From the NCBI GenBank assembly GCA_029253085.1, contig JAQXAF010000090.1, forward strand, positions 1-43,218: 43,218 bases of DNA, in the 5' to 3' direction. Under the pieces are notes generated by a model that saw only the letters and a list, made by a program, of their open reading frames with translations, was not told the origin of the DNA and searched no databases. The position numbers and the translations under genes were made by a program. This stretch comes from Luminiphilus sp. Its GTDB lineage: Bacteria > Pseudomonadota > Gammaproteobacteria > Pseudomonadales > Halieaceae. Positions 35,363 to 43,218 of this stretch are shown piece by piece (positions within the stretch are counted from its first letter, which is position 1; every line of letters begins with the position of its first letter).

Positions 35363-38254
35363 ATGCAGACAGGCACAGAAACCGGAACCTCTACACAGGC
35401 GGGTACAGCTCCAGTAACCGCAACAGACAACACGGCTTCAGGGCGACTGCAAGCCACTGCACCCGGCCAGCTGAGAGTGATCAAGCGCAATGGCACGGTC
35501 ACCAGCTTCGAAGACAGTAAAATATCGGTTGCCATTACAAAGGCATTTTTAGCGGTGGAAGGCGGTACTGCAGCCGCTAGCAGCCGCATTCACGAAACCG
35601 TGGCGAAATTGACCGAGCAGGTGATAACGACATTTAAACGTCGCATGCCGTCGGGCGGCACCATTCATATAGAAGATATACAAGATCAAGTCGAGCTGGC
35701 GCTGATGCGCGCTGGCGAACACAAAATCGCTAGGGATTACGTTATTTACCGCGAGGAACGTGCGCGCGATCGCGCTGCAAAAGCGGCGCTATCCCCAGAA
35801 TCGCAGGCAGTGGCCAGTGGCATTAATGTGGTAATGCCCGATGGCAGCCGTCAACCCCTTAATATAGAGCGGGTACGGACCATCGTATCCGAGGCTTGCG
35901 CGGATCTCGTCGACGTTAGCGAATCCGCCATCATCGATGAAGCATTGCGCAACTTATACGATGGCGTGACAGCAGAAGAGGTGAGCACCTCTTTGGTCAT
36001 CACAGCCCGGACCATGATAGAACAGGATCCCAACTACAGCTACGTCGCTGCACGCCTGCTGCTCGACAATCTACGGGCTGAATCTCTCGATTTTTTAGGC
36101 GTAGCAAAAAGCGCGACTCAGCAAGATATGGAGCAGCTCTACAGCGAAGCCTTAAGTGCGTTCATCCATCAAGGGGTAACCCTCGAGTTATTATCGCCAG
36201 AGCTCCTCGAGTTTGATATCGCAGCCTTGGGGCAGGCTTTACTACCCGAGCGCGACCTTCAGTTCAGCTATCTAGGATTGCAAACGCTCTACGATCGCTA
36301 TTTCATACATGCCGATGAAGTGCGCATTGAGTTACCTCAGGTCTTTTTCATGCGCGTGGCGATGGGTCTGTCCATTCGTGAAGACAACCCGAATGCGCGA
36401 GCCATAGAGTTCTACCAGCTGCTGTCCTCTTTCGATTATATGAGCTCCACACCCACATTGTTCAACTCTGGAACGCTACGTTCTCAGCTGTCATCTTGTT
36501 ACCTCACCACGGTTCCCGATGATTTGTTCGGCATTTACGGCGCTATTCAGGACAACGCCATGCTGTCTAAGTTTGCCGGCGGCCTGGGAAATGACTGGAC
36601 GCCAGTCAGGGCTTTGGGCTCTTATATCAAGGGCACCAACGGGAAAAGCCAGGGCATCGTACCGTTCTTAAAAGTCGTCAATGACACCGCTGTTGCTGTC
36701 AACCAAGGTGGCAAGCGCAAGGGGGCTGTCTGCGCTTACCTAGAAACTTGGCACCTCGATATCGAAGAGTTTTTAGAGCTTCGCAAAAACACCGGAGATG
36801 ACCGACGCCGCACTCACGACATGAATACGGCCAACTGGATCCCCGACCTGTTCATGAAACGCGTTTTTGAAGACGGCGACTGGACCCTGTTTTCACCCAA
36901 CGATGTGCCGGACCTGCATGACCTGTATGGCAGGGCGTTTGAAGAGCGCTACGCCCAGTACGAGGCCATGGCGGCGAGCGGTGAAATTCGCGTTCATAAA
37001 ACGCTGAAAGCCGCGGCCGTTTGGCGAAAGATGCTCGGAATGATCTTCGAAACCGGGCACCCATGGATGACCTTCAAAGACCCGTGCAACTTGCGCTCAC
37101 CGCAGCAACACGTCGGCGTGGTGCATTCATCCAACCTGTGCACAGAGATCACCCTGAACACCAGCGCAGACGAGATTGCGGTCTGTAATTTGGGTTCCGT
37201 TAACTTGCCACAGCACATAGAAGACGGCGCGCTGAACTTAAAGAAACTGCGAGCAACGGTGCGAACCGCAATACGCATGCTCGATAACGTGATAGACATT
37301 AACTACTACTCCGTGCCACAGGCAGAACAATCCAACATGCGGCATCGCCCCATAGGATTGGGCGTCATGGGCTTCCAAGACGCGCTCTATAAAATTGACG
37401 TGTCCTATGCGTCTGAAGGTGCCGTCAGCTTTGCCGACCAATCCATGGAGGCCGTCAGCTACTTTGCTATTGAAGCATCCAGCGAACTGGCCGCAGAGCG
37501 GGGCGCGTATTCAAGTTATGAGGGCTCACTTTGGAGTCAGGGTATTTTCCCCCTCGATTCTTTAGACATCTTGGTGGAGCAGCGCGGTGCCGACTACATA
37601 GAAGTCAACCGTGATATGACCTTTGATTGGCCAGAACTGAAAGGCCGAGTCGCTGAGCATGGCATGCGAAACTCAAACTGTATGGCCATTGCACCGACAG
37701 CTACCATTGCAAATATCACCGGTGTCTCGCAGTCAATTGAACCCACCTATCAGAATTTGTATGTCAAATCTAACCTGTCGGGCGAGTTCACCGTTGTAAA
37801 CCCCTACCTCGTCAAAGATCTTAAAGCGCGCGACTTGTGGGACAAGGTGATGGTCAATGATCTCAAATATTATGACGGCTCTGTACAGTCCATCGATCGC
37901 ATTCCCGATGATCTAAAAGCAAAATATTCCACGGCTTTCGAAGTCGAGCCACGATGGCTGGTGGACAGCGCAAGTCGTCGTCAAAAGTGGATAGATCAAG
38001 CGCAATCTTTGAATCTCTACATTAATAATGCCAGCGGCAAAAAGCTCGACGTGACTTATAGAATGGCTTGGTACAGTGGCCTCAAGACCACTTACTACCT
38101 CCGAAGTCTGGCCGCTACGGGCACTGAAAAGTCTACGGTAGAGTCTGGAAAACTTAATGCTGTGGCCTCGGGTGCCGCAGAAACAACACCACAACCCGCA
38201 CCTGTACCGCAAGCCTGCTCTCTGGATGATCCAGACTGTGAAGCTTGCCAATAA
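35363..38254 (+). CDS. nrdA: Class Ia ribonucleoside-diphosphate reductase alpha subunit with two ATP cones
   Basis: Large subunit of aerobic ribonucleotide reductase. The 963-residue protein has a low-complexity Thr/Ala-rich start, then two ATP-cone allosteric domains in series, about 37-135 (LRVIKRNGTVTSFEDSKISV) and about 155-232 (VVMPDGSRQPLNIERVRTI), and the catalytic barrel with SSCYLTTVPDD, NLCTEI, CNLGSVNLP and MAIAPTATIANITGVSQSIEP. The C-terminal swinging tail ends PDCEACQ with the redox CxxC. GAGG lies about 10 bases before the ATG. Tandem cones occur in NrdA of some pseudomonads, where the first is the functional one. Confidence 0.97.
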   Translation: MQTGTETGTSTQAGTAPVTATDNTASGRLQATAPGQLRVIKRNGTVTSFEDSKISVAITKAFLAVEGGTAAASSRIHETVAKLTEQVITTFKRRMPSGGTIHIEDIQDQVELALMRAGEHKIARDYVIYREERARDRAAKAALSPESQAVASGINVVMPDGSRQPLNIERVRTIVSEACADLVDVSESAIIDEALRNLYDGVTAEEVSTSLVITARTMIEQDPNYSYVAARLLLDNLRAESLDFLGVAKSATQQDMEQLYSEALSAFIHQGVTLELLSPELLEFDIAALGQALLPERDLQFSYLGLQTLYDRYFIHADEVRIELPQVFFMRVAMGLSIREDNPNARAIEFYQLLSSFDYMSSTPTLFNSGTLRSQLSSCYLTTVPDDLFGIYGAIQDNAMLSKFAGGLGNDWTPVRALGSYIKGTNGKSQGIVPFLKVVNDTAVAVNQGGKRKGAVCAYLETWHLDIEEFLELRKNTGDDRRRTHDMNTANWIPDLFMKRVFEDGDWTLFSPNDVPDLHDLYGRAFEERYAQYEAMAASGEIRVHKTLKAAAVWRKMLGMIFETGHPWMTFKDPCNLRSPQQHVGVVHSSNLCTEITLNTSADEIAVCNLGSVNLPQHIEDGALNLKKLRATVRTAIRMLDNVIDINYYSVPQAEQSNMRHRPIGLGVMGFQDALYKIDVSYASEGAVSFADQSMEAVSYFAIEASSELAAERGAYSSYEGSLWSQGIFPLDSLDILVEQRGADYIEVNRDMTFDWPELKGRVAEHGMRNSNCMAIAPTATIANITGVSQSIEPTYQNLYVKSNLSGEFTVVNPYLVKDLKARDLWDKVMVNDLKYYDGSVQSIDRIPDDLKAKYSTAFEVEPRWLVDSASRRQKWIDQAQSLNLYINNASGKKLDVTYRMAWYSGLKTTYYLRSLAATGTEKSTVESGKLNAVASGAAETTPQPAPVPQACSLDDPDCEACQ

Positions 38255-38287
38255 TCTAAAACCAAGTTGAACTGAGGAGACAATACG

Positions 38288-39547
38288 ATGCTCAGCTGGG
38301 AAGAATACAATACGGACGAAGCGATAGCCCCGAGTGCACCAGTGGTGCAGCCTGAGGTAATGGCAGAAAAAGTCGCAGAGGCTCCAGAGCCTGTGGCGGT
38401 TAACTATAACCAAGGCGTTGCGGCCGATGCTGAAGCTGCAGCGATCATGGCCGACAACGTCAATAGAGCCAAGGGCTCGATTGATCAGATCGATGTCGCA
38501 CCCGGCCTTGAAGAGCTGGAAATGGGCGCAGCGCGAGTCAGCGTCGATGAAAAAGCGATGATTAACTGCCGAGCTGACCTCAATCAGCTCGTTCCCTTCA
38601 AGTATGACTGGGCATGGCAGAAATATATTGATGGCTGTGCAAACCACTGGATGCCTCAAGAAATCAACATGACCGCAGATGTTGCGACCTGGAAAGACCC
38701 CGATGGCCTCTCTGATGACGAGCGTCGTATTATCATGCGTTCTCTGGGGTACTTCTCAACCGCAGACTCTCTGGTCGCTAATAACCTTGTACTGGCTATC
38801 TATCGGCTTATCACTAACCCAGAGTGCCGTCAGTACTTACTGCGACAAGCCTTCGAAGAGGCTATCCACACGCATGCTTATCAGTATTGCATCGAATCAT
38901 TGGGCATGGATGAAGGCGAAGTCTTCAACATGTACCGAGAAGTGCCCTCAGTCGCGGCAAAAGCGACTTGGAGCCTGAGTAAGACACACAGCCTGTCAGA
39001 TCCTAATTTCCGAACAGGAACACTAGAGACAGACCAGGAGCTGCTGCGCAACCTCATAGGGTTCTACTGCGTCACCGAAGGCATCTTCTTCTACTGTGGC
39101 TTTACTCAGATCCTTTCAATGGGTCGTCGCAACAAGATGACGGGGGTCGCCGAGCAGTTTCAGTACATTCTGCGGGATGAGTCAATGCACCTAAACTTTG
39201 GCATTGATGTTATCAATCAGATCAAGTTGGAAAACCCGCTGCTCTGGACACCGGAGTTCCAGCAAGAGGTTATTCAGATGATTTTAGAGGGTACCGAACT
39301 CGAAATCGCCTACGCCAGAGACACAATGCCAAGAGGTGTTTTAGGTATGAACGCGGCCATGATGGAGGAGTATCTGCAGTTCATCTGCAATCGTCGCCTC
39401 AATCAGGTGGGTCTACCAGAGCAGTTCCCCGGTGCTCAAAATCCATTCCCTTGGATGTCAGAAATTATGGATCTGCGCAAGGAAAAGAACTTCTTTGAGA
39501 CGCGGGTCATTGAATATCAAACAGGTGGAGCACTTACTTGGGATTAA
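38288..39547 (+). CDS. nrdB: Class Ia ribonucleotide reductase beta subunit
   Basis: Di-iron radical-generating subunit partnering NrdA. The 419-residue protein has an extended N-terminus of about 85 residues rich in Ala, Glu and Pro, then the ferritin-like core with likely iron ligands D160 (STADSL), E191 and H194 (EEAIHTHAY), and the radical Tyr at Y198. The second Glu-x2-His pair is in DESMHLNFG. It ends [19 protein letters not shown] strong GAGGAG lies 8 bases before the ATG, 33 bases after nrdA. The intact tyrosine argues for a conventional tyrosyl-radical cofactor. Confidence 0.97.
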   Translation: MLSWEEYNTDEAIAPSAPVVQPEVMAEKVAEAPEPVAVNYNQGVAADAEAAAIMADNVNRAKGSIDQIDVAPGLEELEMGAARVSVDEKAMINCRADLNQLVPFKYDWAWQKYIDGCANHWMPQEINMTADVATWKDPDGLSDDERRIIMRSLGYFSTADSLVANNLVLAIYRLITNPECRQYLLRQAFEEAIHTHAYQYCIESLGMDEGEVFNMYREVPSVAAKATWSLSKTHSLSDPNFRTGTLETDQELLRNLIGFYCVTEGIFFYCGFTQILSMGRRNKMTGVAEQFQYILRDESMHLNFGIDVINQIKLENPLLWTPEFQQEVIQMILEGTELEIAYARDTMPRGVLGMNAAMMEEYLQFICNRRLNQVGLPEQFPGAQNPFPWMSEIMDLRKEKNFFETRVIEYQTGGALTWD

Positions 39548-39576
39548 CGCGCAGGTAGCGTTCCCCCTAGAAGAGC

Positions 39577-39614
39577 AAAGACCCCCTGGAGCACAGCCCA
39601 GGGGGTCTTTTTTT
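39577..39614 (+). terminator. Strong intrinsic terminator of nrdAB
   Basis: A 13-bp perfect stem, AAAGACCCCCTGG and CCAGGGGGTCTTT, with an 8-base loop, runs into more T residues. It begins 29 bases after the nrdB stop and should end the nrdAB transcript efficiently. Confidence 0.93.
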
Positions 39615-39706
39615 ATGGCCGACAATTTCTCAACGCCTAGGCTGGAATAAAGAATAGCCGCCTAACAGCTCCAAGATTAAGAATTTAAAGACGAGGAGTC
39701 ACCGCA

Positions 39707-39772
39707 ATGGGTCACGCCACTGTATTCCCAGGGCCTAAGAAACACCGAACACCCGTCACGCTCTACGATTAA
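39707..39772 (+). CDS. Possible 21-residue small protein
   Basis: An ATG preceded by a strong GAGGAG site 8-9 bases upstream opens a 21-codon frame ending at TAA 39772. The peptide begins MGHATVFPGPKKHRTP and ends in Tyr-Asp; it is basic in the middle and has no membrane segment. It lies after the nrdAB terminator, so it would need its own promoter, and none is clear. It is the only candidate in the 253-base nrdB-dinG gap. Real translation is unproven and no family is recognised. Confidence 0.3.
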   Translation: MGHATVFPGPKKHRTPVTLYD

Positions 39773-39800
39773 AAACGCCATACCATCCCAAGCAGCGCCA

Positions 39801-41897
39801 TTAACCGGTGGCTGGCAGGTCCAATCGGTAGCGCGGCAGGGACTCTAGAATCGCCCGACCGTAACGGCGAGTCAGTAACCGCCGGTCCAGCAATGTGATG
39901 CGTCCTTGATCCTCCTCGGTACGCAACAAACGACCACTCGCCTGAACTAGACGAAGAGCAGCATCAGGAACACTAATTTCCATAAACGCATTACGCCCCA
40001 AGGCTTCCAATAACTCTGCGTGGGCTGCTTCTCTAGGGTTGTCAGGAACGGAAAATGGGAGCTTGGCAATAACAACGTGATCGCAGTAATCCCCGGGTAA
40101 ATCGATACCCTCGGCAAAACTCGCAAGTCCCATAATAAGACTGCGACGTCCTTCATCAATATTCTCCCGATGCCGCTCGAGCAGCCTGGATTTGCTCAAA
40201 CTGTCCTGAACCAAAATTTCATGATCAAGGGTTCCGGACACACCCGTAACCACCGCCTCCATTTGGCGGCGAGAACTAAAGAGCATGAGGACACCCCCAT
40301 CGTCGTTAATCAAACCCGGCAGCCGCGTAATAATTTCTGCCGTATGAGCCTCACTGTCCCCAGGATCGCTTTGCAAATCGGGTATTGCAAAAACTCCTTG
40401 CTGAGCGTCAAAAGGGCTCTCGACGCGCTTGTAAAGTGCATCTACTGGCAACCCGGTCATAGACCGCAACCGGTCAAAACTGCCCAAGGCAGACAGGGTG
40501 GCAGATGTCATGACGACACCCGCTGCCCGGGACCAAAGGTGTTCATGAAGCAAGTCTCGAGCTAGCACCGGACTCGCCATAAAAACAACGCCCTCACCAT
40601 TTCGCGACGCCGCTTTCAACCAGCGCGCCCACGGCTCTTCTAAATCGGGCATCTCTGCACTCTTGTAGGAGTGCCATAACTCTAACTGGCCTTCTGCCCG
40701 CGCCACCATGGCCTGAACGCTGCCAAGCCAAGCGTCCACCGTGTCGCGTAACTGAATCTCAGCTTCCTCTCGACGATTATCTAATGCCACTTCAAGCCGC
40801 TGGGCTAAATCTAACTGTCGCCGCCAAACATTGACCAGCGCCCCAGAATGCTCACGTAAAGCATCGGGGATAATGCCTTGAGGAAATCGATATTCATCTG
40901 ACTGGTCGGCATGCTGCTCTAGGTAAGACTCCCCCCAAGCCGCGACGTCATCGTTTAACTGAGTCAGATCGGTGAGCACCCCTTGCAACTCTTCCAGTAG
41001 CCCTGCCTGACCAACAAACTCTGACAGGGAATCATGCTGGGCCATTAGCCATTGTGCGGTCTCTCGCAACGCCTGCCGTGTTGAGGGGCTTCGAGAGACC
41101 AATGTGAACTGATCCAGGCATTTACCTGCGAGTTGATGCCCCTCATCAAAGATGAAGATACAGTCTTCAGGCGGTGGCAAAATCGCACCCCCACCAAACT
41201 TCAAATCGGCAAGCACCAAGTTATGGTTGGCAACCACGACATCGGCCTCTTGAAGACCTTCTCGGGCTTTGAAAAATGGGCATTGCTGAATAAAACTGCA
41301 GCGACGCCCGCTGCACTGAACGGCGTCAGTGGTCACCATACGTCGTATCGAATCCTCTATCGCACCGGGCCAGCGATCAAGGTCGCCGTCCCAGCTGCTG
41401 CCCGCCATAGCCTCAACCATTGACTCCATGACGGGTATGGCGTCTTCAACGGCCAGATCAGCAACCTCATCGGGGTACAGGGGAATCAGGGCAGGCAAAA
41501 TAGCACCGGCGAGGTGGTTATCAATCTTCTGAAGGCAAACGTAACGCCCCCTACCTTTGGCAAGGGTCACCTTAAAGTCGAGACCACTGTGGTTGAGAAT
41601 ATCGGGGAGGTCGCGATAGATCAGCTGCTCTTGCAAAGCCACCGTCGCGGTGGCTATGACCAATGTTTTATCCCTAGCACTGGCCACTGGCAAAGCGGCC
41701 ACGGTATAGGCAATAGTCTTTCCGGTACCAGTCCCGGCCTCAACGACGGCAATAGGCTGCGGCAGATCTGGATCTCCCAAGGCATTGGCAACCTCCGCAA
41801 TCATCTGACGCTGCCCCCAACGCGGTTTTAAATCCCGTTGCTCGACCAATGTTTGGTAGGCGTCACGAATCCGTTCCTTAATAATCTCGGGTAGCAA
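39801..41897 (-). CDS. dinG: DinG-type ATP-dependent 5'-3' DNA helicase (Fe-S)
   Basis: XPD/DinG superfamily 2 helicase that unwinds DNA, R-loops and G-quadruplexes. The 698-residue protein has Walker A AGTGTGKT (54-61), the four cluster cysteines C121, C195, C200 and C206, each one position from E. coli DinG (120, 194, 199, 205), a DEGH Walker B box (251-254), and helicase motifs V/VI (GLASFAEGIDLPG and QASGRLLRTEEDQG). The start is TTG at 41897, immediately after the upstream TGA, with GGGGAG about 6 bases before it, so it is coupled to the acyltransferase gene. No SOS (LexA) box was recognised. Confidence 0.95.
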   Translation of the reverse strand: MLPEIIKERIRDAYQTLVEQRDLKPRWGQRQMIAEVANALGDPDLPQPIAVVEAGTGTGKTIAYTVAALPVASARDKTLVIATATVALQEQLIYRDLPDILNHSGLDFKVTLAKGRGRYVCLQKIDNHLAGAILPALIPLYPDEVADLAVEDAIPVMESMVEAMAGSSWDGDLDRWPGAIEDSIRRMVTTDAVQCSGRRCSFIQQCPFFKAREGLQEADVVVANHNLVLADLKFGGGAILPPPEDCIFIFDEGHQLAGKCLDQFTLVSRSPSTRQALRETAQWLMAQHDSLSEFVGQAGLLEELQGVLTDLTQLNDDVAAWGESYLEQHADQSDEYRFPQGIIPDALREHSGALVNVWRRQLDLAQRLEVALDNRREEAEIQLRDTVDAWLGSVQAMVARAEGQLELWHSYKSAEMPDLEEPWARWLKAASRNGEGVVFMASPVLARDLLHEHLWSRAAGVVMTSATLSALGSFDRLRSMTGLPVDALYKRVESPFDAQQGVFAIPDLQSDPGDSEAHTAEIITRLPGLINDDGGVLMLFSSRRQMEAVVTGVSGTLDHEILVQDSLSKSRLLERHRENIDEGRRSLIMGLASFAEGIDLPGDYCDHVVIAKLPFSVPDNPREAAHAELLEALGRNAFMEISVPDAALRLVQASGRLLRTEEDQGRITLLDRRLLTRRYGRAILESLPRYRLDLPATG

Positions 41898-43031
41898 TCA
41901 AAGCTCCCCAAGAGCGCGACGCAATGGATTCGCGTACATGGCTAACGCCAAGGGTCTATGAGATGCCGGCATAGCATTTATCCGAGCATCAAATTGATCC
42001 CGAGAGATAGTACCCGGGTAAATAGTCACCTCTGGCACGCTTTGTGTTTGCTCTAAATGCTGCCACGCCCAAAGCGCTGTTTCAAAAAGCCGGTAGTTGC
42101 AACGAATGTGTTTATCGATAGCGGCAACCGCGGCGCTAACATCTAAATGCTCCGCTGAGAGCGGCTCACCAAAACTTAAATGGACACACCCCTTCTCACC
42201 TGTAATGCCCTGACCTATAGACAAGACGTCTTCATATTCCGATTTGACGTAACCCACCCCTGCGGCGAGCTCAGCCGCTTTAGCCGCATCGCAAGGGTCG
42301 AGCTCATAAGCAATGGCCAAGGGAACAATTTTTAGAGCTGGCAGAACATCGGCGATCGTTTCGGTCTGGCGATCTCGAGACAAGGACAGCATTTTTATCA
42401 CCGCGGGTTCGGTGGTATCGATCCCATCTTTCGCCCTACCCTCGCGCTGTGCAATCCAAACAGGCCCCTGATTAGTGGTTACCATGGCGCGGATAAACTC
42501 TGCCAGCTGCCGCGAGGCTGCCAGCAACTCCCGCGGGCCCGACAAGGCGCGTTTGACAATAAAGCTCTTATTAAGGCGCATGAGGTCAGCAACCCAGCGC
42601 TCCTTCAAAAGGTTATCACCGATCGCAATCGCCAAAGTTCGATGACCAGAGTGATACAAAATATGATTGGTCAGCGCAGGATCCAAGGCAATGTCACGAT
42701 GATTACTGACAAATAACCAAGAAGCTGTCGGATCTAGTGATTCCAAGCCATCGGAACTTAGACGCACCGTCTTAATCACCATATTGGCTAGTAGCGGCCT
42801 TAGCTGCATTTGTAAGGCATCAACCGTTGCTAATGGCTTGAGTCGGTGACCCAACCACATTTTCACCAAAATGCGAGCAATTGAGGGAACAAAACGATAC
42901 AAAGGCCCGAGCTTCCATTCAGCCAGTGTATTGATCAGCCCTGGCTCACCTCGAAGCCTGTGTAAAACACGCGCTACTTCGTCGTCGCGATACGGACGAA
43001 TATCAGAGTAGGGATCATTGGCCTCTTTCAT
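41898..43031 (-). CDS. Glycerolipid acyltransferase homologue (PlsC/PlsB-like)
   Basis: A 377-residue protein with an acyltransferase domain at about 100-310: SNHRDIALD (109-117), then KSFIVKR, a QREGRAKDG motif where PlsC has the EGTR block, and IVPLAIAYE. These resemble 1-acyl-glycerol-3-phosphate acyltransferases. The canonical HX4D is spaced as H111-x5-D117 here, so the second acid or the alignment differs. No long transmembrane helix is evident, suggesting a peripheral membrane protein. The stop directly abuts the dinG TTG. The substrate (phospholipid or other) is unknown. Confidence 0.8.
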   Translation of the reverse strand: MKEANDPYSDIRPYRDDEVARVLHRLRGEPGLINTLAEWKLGPLYRFVPSIARILVKMWLGHRLKPLATVDALQMQLRPLLANMVIKTVRLSSDGLESLDPTASWLFVSNHRDIALDPALTNHILYHSGHRTLAIAIGDNLLKERWVADLMRLNKSFIVKRALSGPRELLAASRQLAEFIRAMVTTNQGPVWIAQREGRAKDGIDTTEPAVIKMLSLSRDRQTETIADVLPALKIVPLAIAYELDPCDAAKAAELAAGVGYVKSEYEDVLSIGQGITGEKGCVHLSFGEPLSAEHLDVSAAVAAIDKHIRCNYRLFETALWAWQHLEQTQSVPEVTIYPGTISRDQFDARINAMPASHRPLALAMYANPLRRALGEL

Positions 43032-43149
43032 CGTTGTTGTCGTGCCCTTTTTGTCGATGGCATGCGCGTTTCGGTATTCTACCTTGCCCCAAAGCCACTA
43101 GTTTCTGATAACCTCCGTCGCCGTTGACATTGACTACCGAGAAATTGAG

Positions 43150-43218
43150 ATGGACGCTTCAAGCGCGCTTTTAATGACCTTAGGGGCAGCTGCCCTGTTA
43201 ATCAGTTGGATTTTGTTA
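43150..43218 (+). CDS. Start of an unidentified membrane protein (truncated by the window end)
   Basis: An open frame from ATG 43150 runs 23 codons to the window edge without a stop. The visible N-terminus MDASSALLMTLGAAALLI is hydrophobic, like a membrane segment or uncleaved signal. It is divergent from the acyltransferase gene with a 118-base spacer. The ribosome-binding site is weak. The identity cannot be told from so little sequence. Confidence 0.45.
   Translation, partial: MDASSALLMTLGAAALLISWILL

Noticed and set aside
35022..35417. Open frame of 131 codons overlapping the start of nrdA
   Set aside because: No ribosome-binding site, low-complexity product, overlaps the nrdA start, and the region is better explained as regulatory DNA.
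37913..38659. 248-codon minus-strand frame across the nrdA-nrdB junction
   Set aside because: Antisense shadow of two certain genes with no recognisable domain.
1..43218. Mobile element, prophage, CRISPR or defence island
   Set aside because: No transposase, integrase, phage, cas or known defence domains, and no long direct or inverted repeats were seen; the gene order is that of a core chromosome.

Overview
The window is a gene-dense chromosomal segment of a gammaproteobacterium. Almost every gene is a core housekeeping gene. Gene order follows Pseudomonas-type chromosomes: fmdB-aspS-ruvCAB-ybgC-tolQRAB-pal-cpoB-queE-queC; proA-nadD-rsfS-rlmH-mrdA-rodA-mltB-rlpA-dacC-ybeD-lipB; and bfd/bfr/grxD/argD/argF. 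The marine OM60/NOR5 (Halieaceae)-type lineages are my best guess for the host, because of the moderate GC, the lysine/alanine-tailed HU protein and the streamlined spacing. That placement is inference, not something the sequence proves. I saw no tRNA, rRNA, CRISPR array, insertion sequence, prophage or integrase.

Layout. 1-0.6 kb: a VOC-fold protein. 0.6-11.7 kb (minus strand): a long run from a zinc-ribbon regulator and AspRS through Holliday-junction resolution (RuvABC) and the Tol-Pal envelope-constriction machine to two preQ0 synthesis genes, with many 1-4 base stop/start overlaps. 11.9-12.3 kb: an HU-family nucleoid protein with a histone-H1-like N-terminal tail, divergent from proS. 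12.6-18.4 kb (plus): ProRS, a lytic transglycosylase, then the most accessory-looking stretch: an orphan LuxR-type regulator, a PuuA-like glutamine synthetase, a glutathione peroxidase and a carboxymuconolactone-decarboxylase-fold protein. 18.5-29.9 kb (minus): RF3, then lipoylation, peptidoglycan synthesis and hydrolysis, ribosome maturation, NAD and proline genes. 30.0-30.9 kb (plus): bacterioferritin-associated ferredoxin and bacterioferritin. 30.9-32.7 kb (minus): an exported amidohydrolase and monothiol glutaredoxin. 32.9-39.5 kb (plus): argD-argF, then nrdA-nrdB behind a complex control region and closed by a strong terminator. 39.8-43.0 kb (minus): a DinG-type Fe-S helicase and a glycerolipid acyltransferase homologue.

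How the genes work together. Several groups act jointly: TolQRAB-Pal-CpoB on outer-membrane constriction; RodA-PBP2-PBP5/6-MltB-RlpA on lateral wall synthesis and remodelling; Bfd-Bfr on iron storage and release; ArgD-ArgF on arginine synthesis; NrdAB with its DnaA-like and NrdR-like sites on dNTP supply.

The most interesting signals are regulatory rather than new genes. They are: a near-perfect intrinsic terminator written into the cpoB signal-peptide codons just after pal; a telomere-like G-rich hexamer tract encoding the Pro-Lys rod of TolA; a Fur-like site over a promoter whose predicted start point falls on the bfd ATG, with three 12-bp repeats beside it; and paired NrdR-like boxes overlapping a perfect inverted repeat upstream of nrdA. 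I found no convincing undescribed multi-gene system. The LuxR-glutamine synthetase pair is the closest candidate for lineage-specific metabolism.
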